A DNA stretch of 64,000 nucleotides from Tremella fuciformis. Lineage: Eukaryota; Basidiomycota; Tremellomycetes; Tremellales; Tremellaceae. Where the stretch lies: NCBI GenBank assembly GCA_032768795.1, contig CP136490.1, positions 3,906,001 through 3,970,000 on the forward strand, read 5' to 3'. The notes beneath the pieces were generated by a model. The model made no database searches. It saw only the letters and a list, made by a program, of their open reading frames with translations, and was not told where the DNA came from. The translations under genes were made by a program, and so were the position numbers. Shown here piece by piece: positions 27,855 to 36,779 of the stretch; position 1 is the first letter of the stretch, and each line of letters begins with the position of its first letter.

Positions 27855-28598
27855 ATGGCCGCCCTGCGCCGCTCGACCGTCGACATCGGACGCGCGTTCG
27901 AGCAGCACGCTCTGGCGTGGTGCAACGGCGCGCTGCACATGTCTCTGCGGCCCGTGGGGGGAAAGGGGGACGGCGGGGTGGACCTGCGTGGGTGGTGGTA
28001 TCTCCCACGAGCGACCACAGACCCGAAGCTAGCACAAGGAGGGGAAGACTGGCGCAGGCTGCGGGTAGTGGGGCAGTGCAAGGCCGAACGCAAGGCTTTG
28101 GGCCCAAGGGCCGTCCGGGAGCTCGAGGGCGTCGTCGCCCACCTCCTTCGGCGTGAGCACGTTCGTTCCGCCGTTCAGCGAGACGCTGAGGAGGCAGTTC
28201 GGCCAGACTCGCCCTTTGGGGAAGACAGCGACCCGGAAATCGGCGCTGTCGCTGGGCAGACGATGGCTGTCCTCCTGAGCCAGTCGGGCTTCTCCTCGGC
28301 GGCGATGCAGCATGCTACTCGCTCGGGCGCACCGATGATGCTCGTCCACCTGCCAGGTGGACAGCCGAACGAAATTACCGAGCAGCCAGACGATATCCTC
28401 GTAGCAGGCGCTTGGTGGAATCCTGCCCTCGGCGGTAGACGAGGTCTGCTGGGCGGCGACTTTGAGCTGCGCAGGGAGATTCTCGACAGCAGTGGGGCCA
28501 ATGCCTTGACGGGCGACGCGCAAATTAAGAGTCGGCTGGCAATCTATCATCAGGGGATCAAGTTGGACCGCTTGGGTCCTGCTCTGCCTGTAACTTGA
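27855..28598 (+). CDS. RRG7: Rrg7-like mitochondrial protein (DUF2034, restriction-endonuclease-like fold)
   Basis: An intronless frame from ATG 27855 to TGA 28598, 247 residues. The pattern GRAFEQHAL near the start, then GGVDLRGWWYLP, VVGQCKAE and a Lys-containing strand, matches the PD-(D/E)XK-like core of the DUF2034/Rrg7 family: Glu of FE, Asp of GGVD, Gln-Cys-Lys of QCK. A second conserved stretch is FSSAAMQHATRSGAPMMLVHLP, which resembles the helix-strand end of such nuclease folds. In yeast Rrg7 is needed for respiratory growth and is mitochondrial; its biochemical role is not established. The N-terminus has Arg but few acidic residues, consistent with import. The gene is divergent from PFK1 and ends close to NGG1, which is convergent. 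Confidence 0.75.
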   Translation: MAALRRSTVDIGRAFEQHALAWCNGALHMSLRPVGGKGDGGVDLRGWWYLPRATTDPKLAQGGEDWRRLRVVGQCKAERKALGPRAVRELEGVVAHLLRREHVRSAVQRDAEEAVRPDSPFGEDSDPEIGAVAGQTMAVLLSQSGFSSAAMQHATRSGAPMMLVHLPGGQPNEITEQPDDILVAGAWWNPALGGRRGLLGGDFELRREILDSSGANALTGDAQIKSRLAIYHQGIKLDRLGPALPVT

Positions 28599-28706
28599 AT
28601 GCAGATCTCAAGATACAGTAACTACATGATCGAATGAGATATGCTTAATGCCCTAAGACTACTGATGACATGATATACTGTGTGCCTCTGAGAGAGTATC
28701 AGATGA

Positions 28707-30685
28707 TTACAGCCCCATCCCATCCACCTCGTCCATATCGCCCTCCTCGACCTCCAGGCCATCCTCAACATCCTTCTCGTCCTTCTCCTCTTCTCCTTCC
28801 AGCCCGATGCCCTCGAAGACGCTCATATCTGGCAGGCCCAACACCTCGCCCTTTGGTCGTTCCTTCATGACCCGGCCTACCGAGTCGATCCACTGCTTCC
28901 GGCTCTCGATCATCTTCTTGAGCGCTTCGGGAACAGCAGGTCGAGGATTGCTGTCAATCTTGGAGTTGTTCGTCTTTCGCGGAGCGATGCCGTACTTCTT
29001 GACCCGCTTCGCCCAGCCAGCTTCGATCGCCTTCTCCATCGACTCCAAGACCGACTGATACTCGGCATAAGCCAAGCGATGTTTGGCAATGGAGGCAAGG
29101 CGAACTTTGCGGGCGTCGTTGAGCGTGGTCTGATGCATGAGTAGACGTTGACAGGTGCGCAGTGCTGAGGTGATCTCATCGTCATCTCGATTGGCAGGAT
29201 CGAACTGCGGGGTGTTAGCTGCCAGACCGAGACGTCAAGTCCACTACTCACGTCCTCGTGCTCGCCGAGGAGCATGACTCGGCGCAGCTCTTTCCGCATC
29301 CTCTCCTCGAGATCTGCGACATCGAGCCTGGACAAGTCTCCCTCATCTTCCTCTTCAGGAATATCGCCGAGCATCCGATCTTCCCTCCTGGCATGCTCGG
29401 CTTCATAATTTCGCTCTCCGACTCCATGATCCCGCATGAACGCTGCGACAATCCTTTCCGTAAGACTTCCTAGTCCGCGATGCTCGTCGACCAGGACCTC
29501 CTCTTTCAAGTCGGCGGCTGGGATAAAGTGGGACGCGGTGGAGCCGGTCCTCGACGCCCCAGAGTGTCGCATGCTGGGGATCTGGACTCGAGGTGTCGAT
29601 CCGAGCGGCATGCCATCCTCCTCGTCCCATACCTCGGTATAGTGCCGGCCTTTTGAAGGGACTTCGTACGATTCAGGAGCCTCAGCCTTCCCGTCAGCTG
29701 TGCTACAACGCATAGGTATGCAAGCTGACCTTGAAATTGAGCAATGCGAGGTCGTCCTCCCGAATCTCTCGGAGATACGGCTCGACGCCGCTCCAGAATG
29801 TGGGGAATGCGACCTGACTGGGCGCTTTGGTGTTGCTGAAATCCTCATTCACCTCGGACTGCCGTTTAGGTCCGGGCTTCGGGGGCTTCTGGACCCCCGG
29901 GCGGAGGGGTACGAGGGGTCGTTGGGGTTGTGTCGGAAGGGAGAAATCGATAGAGGATCCGACGGTAATGCTAGCTGCGGCCGTCGAGTTGGAAGGAGTC
30001 GGCGAAGGATCGGGATGCCTGTGTTTCTGAGAGGATAGCTTGAGCTTCAAGCCGGATGTGCCAGCTGCATGGGCTGGCGGCGAGGCCATGGCCGAGCGTT
30101 CTCTCTGGCCTGACTATCAGCTGATCCGCTCAACGGGATATGGTGATGGCGAACCCTCATCGTCGCTATCGACAACGCGCTTGAGCTTCTTCTTCTTGGT
30201 TTGCCCGGCATACGTGATCGGTTGGGAGGCCGTCTGGGAGGGCCGAAAGGAGGTGTCGCTTCGCTCCGAAGGCGGAGGGGATACTGTGGGCAAGCATCAG
30301 CGCTCCTCCCTCTCAGGAAGAATGCACTGGGGTCGGACGTACCTGATGTCCGCTCCTTCTTCACCTTGACACCTGGCACAGGGCTTCCCAGACTTTTCGC
30401 CCCCGCAATCTGCGCCGCCGTCCGGTTCTGCGCGACCTCCAGACCGACCCCTATCCTGCGGTTGGCCTCGAGTGCCACTCGCTCCTTCTCCTCATCCTTC
30501 TCTCTCTTCCTCTTCGACAGGGGAGTATCTTCGCGCTCTACAGATACTGTTCGGCGGAGGTATCGCTGATGCGCGGCGAGCAGGGAGTGCAGAGCGTCCA
30601 GCTCATCGGATTGCGGGGTGGCGGGGTACGAGGTGGAGGAGATGATGGAGAGCACGGACTGGGCGTAAGATGGGCGCGCCGGCAT
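28707..30685 (-). CDS. NGG1: Transcriptional adaptor Ada3/Ngg1 (SAGA and ADA complexes)
   Basis: Ada3 is part of the histone acetyltransferase module with Gcn5 and Ada2. ATG 30683-30685 gives PSYAQSVLSIISSTSY and a basic helical region (LSKRKREKDEEKER). Two introns (about 30349 and 30155) join it to GTSGLKLKLSSQKH. The conserved core is then TFWSGVEPYLREIREDDLAL, followed after an intron by YEVPSKGRHYTEVWDEEDG and the helical EDRMLGDIPEEEDEGDL. The C-terminal Ada3 region includes TSALRTCQRLLMHQTTLN and YQSVLESMEKAIEAGWAKRV, and ends in an acidic tail at 28707. The second exon joins to the third with a GTTCGC donor that gives a 47-nt intron; this junction is the least certain. Confidence 0.85.
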
Positions 30686-30932
30686 GATGTAGACGTATCG
30701 CAGGATACCCGATGGCCATGTATCGCACAAGAAGAGACTGTGGTCGTGCCGTGCGTGAGAGAGAGGGAGAATGCGGTGTGAAGACAGGCAACGAGCACTG
30801 AGTTGACCGACGAGCGACACCAGAAAGGACCCTGAGATTTCCACGTGGATTTACCCTGAAACACCAAATGTCTGATCGTCGCTTGGCGTCAGCTTCTTTC
30901 GACCTCGATCCTCACCTGAAGCTCAAGCCGCA

Positions 30933-31241
30933 ATGACTACAGCAGCTGTCGCTCGCACCACCTTCAAAGACAAGACTCCACTCAAGACACTTGCCAAGGC
31001 GTCTCAATCATGCACAGTCCAGGTGAGGCGGCTCAGGAGGCTTCGATCGCCTTCCAACGAAGCTAATGGCCAGTCCGCCGCCTATGCCAAGTGCATCGGC
31101 GCCAAGTACCTTGAGGTCTCAAAGGGCATGTGCGAAGCCGAGTTCCAAGAGTTCAAGCAATGTGTACAGGTAAGCGTCTGCTTGCTATTGATTCGCGATA
31201 TCGCCTGACACGACCAGAAAGCCATGGGTCGGAAATGGTAG
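30933..31241 (+). CDS. Small CHCH-type mitochondrial protein, NDUFAF8-like
   Basis: A three-exon small gene. ATG 30933-30935; introns about 31023-31073 and 31170-31216; TAG 31239-31241. The product is about 69 residues: a basic N-terminus (TTFKDKTPLKTLAKASQ) followed by C-x6/9-AYAKCIGAKYLEVSKG and MCEAEFQEFKQCVQKAMG. The paired Cys spacing and EF-x-F/K-x-C ending resemble the twin-Cys helical hairpin of complex I assembly factor NDUFAF8 and related CHCH proteins of the intermembrane space. The assignment rests on the Cys pattern and size. Other small CHCH families cannot be ruled out. It shares a 247-bp divergent promoter with NGG1. Confidence 0.7.
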
Positions 31242-31480
31242 TCTTCCACTGCCATCGGACAATCGGCAGAAACGCACTCAATCGCTTGAGCTAGCCCTCT
31301 TGATGCAGAGAGCAAACTCAGCCAAGGTGCAGCTCTACGTCGGGCATCGACGTTGACAGTCCCACTCCACTTTCGGAGCGTCGCCCTCGAAAACCAAGTT
31401 TGCAGATGTGGCGGATTAGGATAGTATGCAATGCAGTGAATGGACTCTATGGTGTAATGTCGCCTTGCCAAACCGCAATA

Positions 31481-33271
31481 TCACGCATTGGGCTTCTCAT
31501 CCGTGTCTTCTTGCCCTTCTCCTGCCCAGATAACTCCTCCAGCGCCCGGTCGAGGACTGGCTCCGCCCCGATGCCAGCCCCTCGCCTCACCCAGCTTGAC
31601 CGCCTCCCACTCCACTCTGATGAATACCCACATCCATCTTCGCATCAGCTCCAAGGCTTCCATCATGAACACTCCACTCTCGATCTCGCTGATAGTATGA
31701 AGATGCGACGACAGCTTGAGAGACCAAGTGAATCGAAGCACAAGGTCGATAAAGGCGAAGAGGTGATATACTATCGGGTCGGGAAGAAGGAGGGTATGTC
31801 GCAGACCGAAGTGGAAGAACCGCTTGGGTTTGCCTTGTATAGAGTTTGGGTTGAGAGGTGAAGGAACTCGATCCCGTTCCGGGCTGGTGAATGTCGGGCC
31901 GGGTGTAGGACAAGGTGATCGTTGATGCGACTGTGCGGGCATGATCAGTCGTTTCGCACGAGCCCATATACTCAAGCTTTGTCGGCGACCGCGTGTGGCA
32001 GTCGGTGACCCCAGGAGGCCTGAGCTAGTGACGGAGGCCGATGCTCCTGGAAGCCAGGTGTCTACTTCGCAAAGGGCCAGTCCCCAGTCCATCTCCACGT
32101 CCCAGTAGAACGAGTACATCGAGTTGACAACAACGGCCAAGAGCCATAATCGGAAGAGTCGGTGTTCGCCAAACCACCTATCGTGTTCTGCTGCCAACTC
32201 GGCGACCGTGAGACCCTTCGAATTGGCAATCTCATTGACGACGTTTTTCTGAGCAGCGGAGAGGATGATGACCGGGAAGGCTGAAAAGTATTTAAGAGCG
32301 TTAGCCAGCGGTCGAGGGGCCGAGTAGTGAGATTGATGATACTCCAGCAGACATTGGCGGAAACGAATGAGATAGGGAAGGCTGAGCCGTCAGCTCAACT
32401 GCGACATACTCCATGTTAAGACTCACCAGACCATGCTGAGCGTCACATAGCGTGCCCAGCCTGACTGCTGTACGCGGCCTTCGGTGATGCCGCCGTTCCA
32501 GATTTGACATGCTGATACCCACATGTCGCCCAAGACTTTGGCGAAGCTGGTCAGGATATCCGCCAGAATAACATCGGCAAAGAAGATGGGCGAGCCAGCG
32601 GGAGGGAGGATGATGCGCTGGATGGCCCTACTACTCAGCATTTCTGCGCCTTCGGACAGTCACTAGCCGCCAATGAGGCGCAAGGTTGAGACTCACCGAC
32701 GCAGCATCACCCTCTCCTTCTCCCCTACTCCCCGCCACGGGACTCCAATCCCCAGACCCGCGCCGAGCGCGATGAACCCCACCAGCCACCTCCAGCGTTC
32801 CATAGCATCCGTATCCGCCCCGGTCACCATGCGAAACAGGAGCCAGCCGCCCCCAACCCAAGCGGTATACACCGCAAACAGCTTGTAGACAGGAGCGTAT
32901 AGGGTTTTCGAAGGGTTCATTTCGCCCACAACGGAGGCAGAGCGGGGGCGGGGCGAGTGCTGGTCATTTGACCTGGTGGGTGTATCCGGCTCGTTGCGTA
33001 CAGCGGGAGGCTGGAGCCCATCAAGCTCCAGGTCGCCAGCGGTGAGCGGTAAATCCGGCGGCTGCGGGTCTGTATCGCGCACGTCCAGTATCCATGCGGT
33101 GTCGAGCCCCAGCAGGTGCAGGATGTGCAAGTTGGTCGCCCATAGTAGGATAGCGAGGCCGATCAGGAAGAGCACGCGGAAAGGCAGAGGGAAGGAGGCA
33201 GATAGGGGTGGGAGCGAGAGGTGAGAATGGGGCTGCTCAGTGAAGGGCGAAGGGGGCGAATCGATATCCAT
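31481..33271 (-). CDS. ERD1: EXS-domain Golgi membrane protein, Erd1-like
   Basis: Erd1 is a multi-pass Golgi protein required for glycosylation and ER-resident protein retention, and related EXS proteins (XPR1/Syg1) export phosphate. Start is ATG 33269-33271. Visible are a first membrane segment (FRVLFLIGLAILLWATNLHIL), a disordered loop, another segment (LFAVYTAWVGGGWLLFRMV) and the EXS core: FFADVILADILTSFAKVLGDMW, LPYLIRFRQCLLEYH, NALKYFSAFPVIILSA and the hallmark NSMYSFYWDVEMDWGL. The C-terminal part has a poorly conserved loop, then DPIVYHLFAFIDLVLRFTW and LELMRRWMWVFIRVEWE. An acidic tail ends at 31481. No SPX domain is present, which supports Erd1 over Syg1. Confidence 0.87.
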
Positions 33272-33591
33272 TCTGAGGGGAAAGCTTTAGGGTGATCAAC
33301 CGCACTGGCGAGACGAGGGTCTGGGCGCCCGCCCTCGCTCACAGACGGCTCAAGATGGGGGACTTGCCGTTCATACAAAGGCGAAGAACGAGATGAGTTG
33401 TAAAGTTGGAAAGGACTTGCACCAATGCGCCGCAGTTGACATCTCTAACGAGGGCGGTGAGACACGCGACGCCACATGGCTGGTCCAGAACCAAGCGAGC
33501 TTTGCGCTCTCTCATCAGTTGGGCGCAGTCATTTTCGATCCGCTCCATGCATGGATGCGTTATAACGGCTAATGGCAGCACATGAAAGTCA

Positions 33592-35376
33592 TCATGATCG
33601 TTGCTCGCTCGTTGACAACTGTGAAAGGCCCGTTCTGATCACCTCGGTATCGAACAAGTCGTCATTGACGACTTGGCTTAACTTGCTCAACGCTGTTTGT
33701 TGGGCAGCTAGCACCTCGGCCACATCGGCCAACGCCTTCTCGTCCCGCGCCCATTCGCCTCCAGTTGCTTGGCGAAGCTTCTTGAGCCTTCTGACCTCAT
33801 CCACCAGGCCCCACAGCTCGTTCACCTCTCCAACCATCCGCTTCTTGCCTTTCCGACCACCGCCGTTGGACGAGAAGCCTACACGATTAGGTGTCCCCGT
33901 GCTCGCCATCGATCGACCATCAAGCTCGGCCTGGACGCCCTCGAGGACAGAGCGCGTTGCTGCTTCTGCTGGCGTAAAGTTGGAAGATTGCAAAGCAGGT
34001 ATGAATTGCGGTGTCAAAGCTGCCAAATGGATGAGTCGTGTCTGAAGAGTTTTGAGGGTCGATTGCAAGTTTTGCAAGCGAATAGAGGACGACAGCGTCG
34101 CTTGACGAGTGAGGTTCGACAGTGCTCCATTGATCTCCTGTAAACCTCAGTTTCTGACAGATCCCGAAAGATACCGAAAGACACCTAAACCCACCTTGAT
34201 ACGTTGCTGATGCACACTCGCCACATTCTCTTGCATTTGCACTCGTTTCTTCACATCCGCCCAGCCTGTGGCCAGTACTGGGACCATGCTGCTGAGTCGG
34301 CAAGTAGAAAAGGAAAATGAAGGACCTCACTTCTCGGGGTCTGGGTTGTCTCGGACAGCTCGCTGCCATTTCGCCTCATCCGTAGCTGCAGCCGGCCTTC
34401 CGTACTGACCTGCAGTGCCCGGATCGACCACATTGTAGAAGAAGTACTTCATGTAAGATCCACGAAATGATCACGTAAATCTGGCTTACTGTGAATCGGC
34501 AAGAGGGCGATTGAGTGTTCCACGCTTCATGTATCGCTCGTATCCGGCTCTCGATGTCCGGCTCCTGTTTCTGCATTTGTCCAGGAACTAGCGCCGAGCT
34601 TTGCAAGAGCTGATTTGTCGAAGAGCCAAGATTGGTCTGCTAGAGGTCAGACGGCTCCTGGTAGCTAAATAAGCGGCATACCTGCTGAGGCTGCTGGGGG
34701 GCTGCGGATGCGAAAAGAGACCCTTGCTGGGGTTGAATAGCCGAGCCAAAGAGACCATTCTGCTGCTGGGGTTGAGTGGTGGACCCAAACAGCCCGCCCG
34801 GTTGCTGAGGCTGGGTCGTGGAGCCGAAAAGACTGCTCGTCTGAGCAGGCTGAGCTGTCGACCCAAAGAGTCCACTGGTCTGTGCTGGCTGGGAGGTGGC
34901 ACCAAACAGGCCCCCTGCCTGCTGTTGCTGGGGTGGTTGTCCAAAGAGTCCACCGCCTGTCGCTGGTTGCTGTGTTTGTCCAAAAAGCCCTCCGGTGGCA
35001 GGTTTGGAGCCGAAGAGCCCGCCGCCAGTACTTTGCTGACCGAATAGGCCTCCACTCGGTTGTGTTGAGGGTTGTTGCTGGGTAGAGCCAAAGAGGCCCG
35101 TGCCTGCTGTGGACTGAGCCGGCGTCTGAGTGTTGGTTTGACCGAACAGGCCCCCGGTAGTGGGCTGTTGAGGCGTCTGCTGTGCGCCAAAGAGCGACGT
35201 CCCCTGAGCTGGAGTAGCCGCGGATTGACCAAACAAATTGGTGGTCGAGCTGGACTGAGGGTTGGGAGTGGAAAATCCGAACTTCGACGTTGAGGCCTGG
35301 TTGTTCGGCGTACCTGCTTGTCAGTGAGGCTGCTCAGACGGTGTCATCGATCCTCACCAAAGCTGAAGCCCGACAT
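33592..35376 (-). CDS. NUP57: FG-nucleoporin Nup57/NUP54
   Basis: This protein is part of the central transport channel of the nuclear pore, in the Nsp1(Nup62)-Nup57(Nup54)-Nup49(Nup58) complex. The start is ATG 35374-35376 (MSGFSFG, then an intron near 35314-35357). Roughly 200 residues of GLFG-type repeats follow (GGLFGQ, TGLFGS and similar, with Gln/Thr/Pro spacers). Then come the conserved Nup54 alpha/beta region (IRAIHEAWN, FFYNVVDPGTAGQYGRP, KWQRAVRDNPDPEKMVPVLA, GWADVKKRV) and helical coiled-coil segments (LQSTLKTLQTRLIHLAAL, EVNELWGLVDEVRRLKK) that form the heterotrimer. Stop is at 33592. Confidence 0.92.
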
Positions 35377-35613
35377 GTTGCCCTGCCGAACACACAAATG
35401 GTAGAGAACACCTGATGGACTCGCGAATGGACCATTGAAGTCCCTTGTGGTGCCTAAACTAGGTAGATCGTGCAGGAAAGTGCGCGATAGGGCGTAGCTC
35501 GTTATTTCAATTCTTTTTTAGCTCTGAATTTCTAATCAGGTATTCAAGTTATTGGTTCTCAGGCAATTTGGAAAACCTAATGCAATTCCTTGTTCTTTGG
35601 TTCCGTTAGACAT

Positions 35614-35706
35614 GGGGGGGTGGGACACCCCCCCAAGACCCCCCCTTGCGCCTAGCGGCGCAGCCATCGCAGCCCTTACGGGTCAAGCATCCGGCAAAGC
35701 CGGATG
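35614..35706. repeat. Three consecutive short hairpins with G/C homopolymers
   Basis: Seven G (35614-35620) can pair with either of two runs of seven C (35628-35634 and 35639-35645). The next palindrome is TGCGCC-TAGC-GGCGCA (35647-35662), and the third is CATCCGG-CAAAG-CCGGATG (35688-35706). A short direct repeat (GCAGCC/CGCAGCCC) lies between the second and third. No coding context exists. It looks like the end of a transposable element or the core of a structured RNA; no family is assigned. Confidence 0.55.
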
Positions 35707-36169
35707 TACTGTAGAACATTGATTAGTTGCAAGCTAAAGCACTTCATCAAGAGATGCGCAAGTGCTTGTTGGGCATGCTAGGCTGATCAGATGATCATAG
35801 GCATGCCAAGCTGGTCACAGGGGCTATGTCACAGCTGCCACCTGGCAAGCCTATTGCAGTCTTGTCAGACTTGCGCTATTGTAACCATTTTGGTGCAATG
35901 ATAGGGCAGGGTATGGCAGTAGCTATGTAGGCGATTGGTTCTGCTACAGAGATCATTCCATGCATCAGCCTCATGCATAGATCTTTATTCTCTGATGAAA
36001 GGCAATTTGGCAAGGACACAATGCATATTAGGATTGTGCTGATGAAATCAGAATGGCCGGAATTTTCTTATTTAATTCCCCCATTTACCGTTTTCGTTCC
36101 AGGGACACCCGCAGAAATTCGCCCCGTAAGAGCTACGCTGACGATTCGGGCTAACGACCTCTCAAATAG

Positions 36170-36228
36170 GAGTAAATTTTTTAAATAGCACTACCCTGAA
36201 GTAATGTTGTCGTAACTGGCACTCGATT
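36170..36228 (+). repeat. Left terminal inverted repeat of the MITE
   Basis: This arm pairs with 36507-36565 on the opposite strand. The shared blocks are TTAAATAGCACT, GTCGTAACT and GCACTCG, with seven single-base differences. Confidence 0.8.
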
Positions 36229-36343
36229 ATTGCCCTTATCTCTATTAGCATGAACTGGAGCCCCGAACGCGTTTTCTAATGACAAGCGTCTCACATTAGA
36301 GACAGTTTCTAATCGAACATAACACAAGAAACATAATCCCATT

Positions 36344-36391
36344 ACCCCTAACCTCCTAAACCCCTAACCCCCTAACACCCCTAACCTCCTA
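36344..36391. repeat. Telomere-like 8-bp repeat array inside the MITE
   Basis: Six near-tandem copies of an 8-bp unit, CCCCTAAC, are present: four perfect and two variant (CTCCTAAA, CTCCTAAT), with one extra A. The G-rich strand reads GTTAGGGG, close to the TTAGGG(n) telomere repeats of basidiomycetes. Further isolated CTAAT/ATTAG motifs are scattered through the rest of the element. Confidence 0.75.
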
Positions 36392-36506
36392 ATCGGTTTC
36401 GCAATTTTCTAATCTCACTGTCTAATGCGGTCGACAGTCTATCCTAATGGGCATCCCGCTTCCTAATGAGGTTTACTAATGAATGCCAATTATGAGAGAG
36501 CGGGTG

Positions 36507-36565
36507 AACCGAGTGCTAGTTACGACCACATCAGTTCAGGGGAGTGCTATTTAATAAATTTACTC
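36507..36565 (-). repeat. Right terminal inverted repeat of the MITE
   Basis: Reverse complement of the left arm with seven mismatches in 59 positions; the next bases inward no longer match. Confidence 0.8.
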
Positions 36566-36779
36566 CTCAAATAGGCTCAGAAGACACGTGCTTGGGGGCT
36601 CCGGATCTACCGGCTTCGCTAAATGAGAAATGTCTGTCCTCGTCCTTTCATGGTCGTCACCTTGATCATAATCTTATACTCATCGCTCAGAGAAGTCAAG
36701 ATAGAGCGACGAGAAGCATCAACAGTCCTCCTATTTTTTAAGCTCAACATCAACGGTGCCCAAGAATTTCAGCGAGCCC

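Larger units (their letters stand above)
36161..36574. mobile_element. MITE-like non-autonomous DNA transposon with 9-bp target duplication
   Basis: The element runs 36170-36565 (396 bp). It begins GAGTAAATTT and ends in the reverse complement, AAATTTACTC. Both sides are flanked by CTCAAATAG (36161-36169 and 36566-36574), a 9-bp direct repeat. The terminal inverted repeats are about 59 bp and match at 52 of 59 positions by hand alignment. There is no internal coding sequence. A 9-bp duplication with long TIRs is typical of Mutator-like elements. Because a base at each junction is ambiguous, a 7-10 bp duplication is also possible. Confidence 0.8.
35377..36779. other. Gene-free block with repeat insertions between NUP57 and the paladin-like gene
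   Basis: This 1.4-kb block is more AT-rich than its surroundings and has no conserved coding sequence. It contains the hairpin cluster (35614-35706) and the MITE-like element (36161-36574) described separately. An 11-bp direct repeat (AGGCAATTTGG) occurs at 35561 and 35999. The NUP57 and paladin promoters must lie at its two ends. Confidence 0.6.

Noticed and set aside
35614..35706. Hairpin cluster as a tRNA or a Helitron 3' end
   Set aside because: No tRNA A/B box pattern or acceptor stem is present, and there is no CTRR terminus right after a hairpin followed by a host AT dinucleotide that I could identify.
36161..36574. The telomere-like array as a true chromosome end or fused telomere
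   Set aside because: Only about 48 bp, lying fully inside a transposon-like element and flanked by normal genes on both sides.
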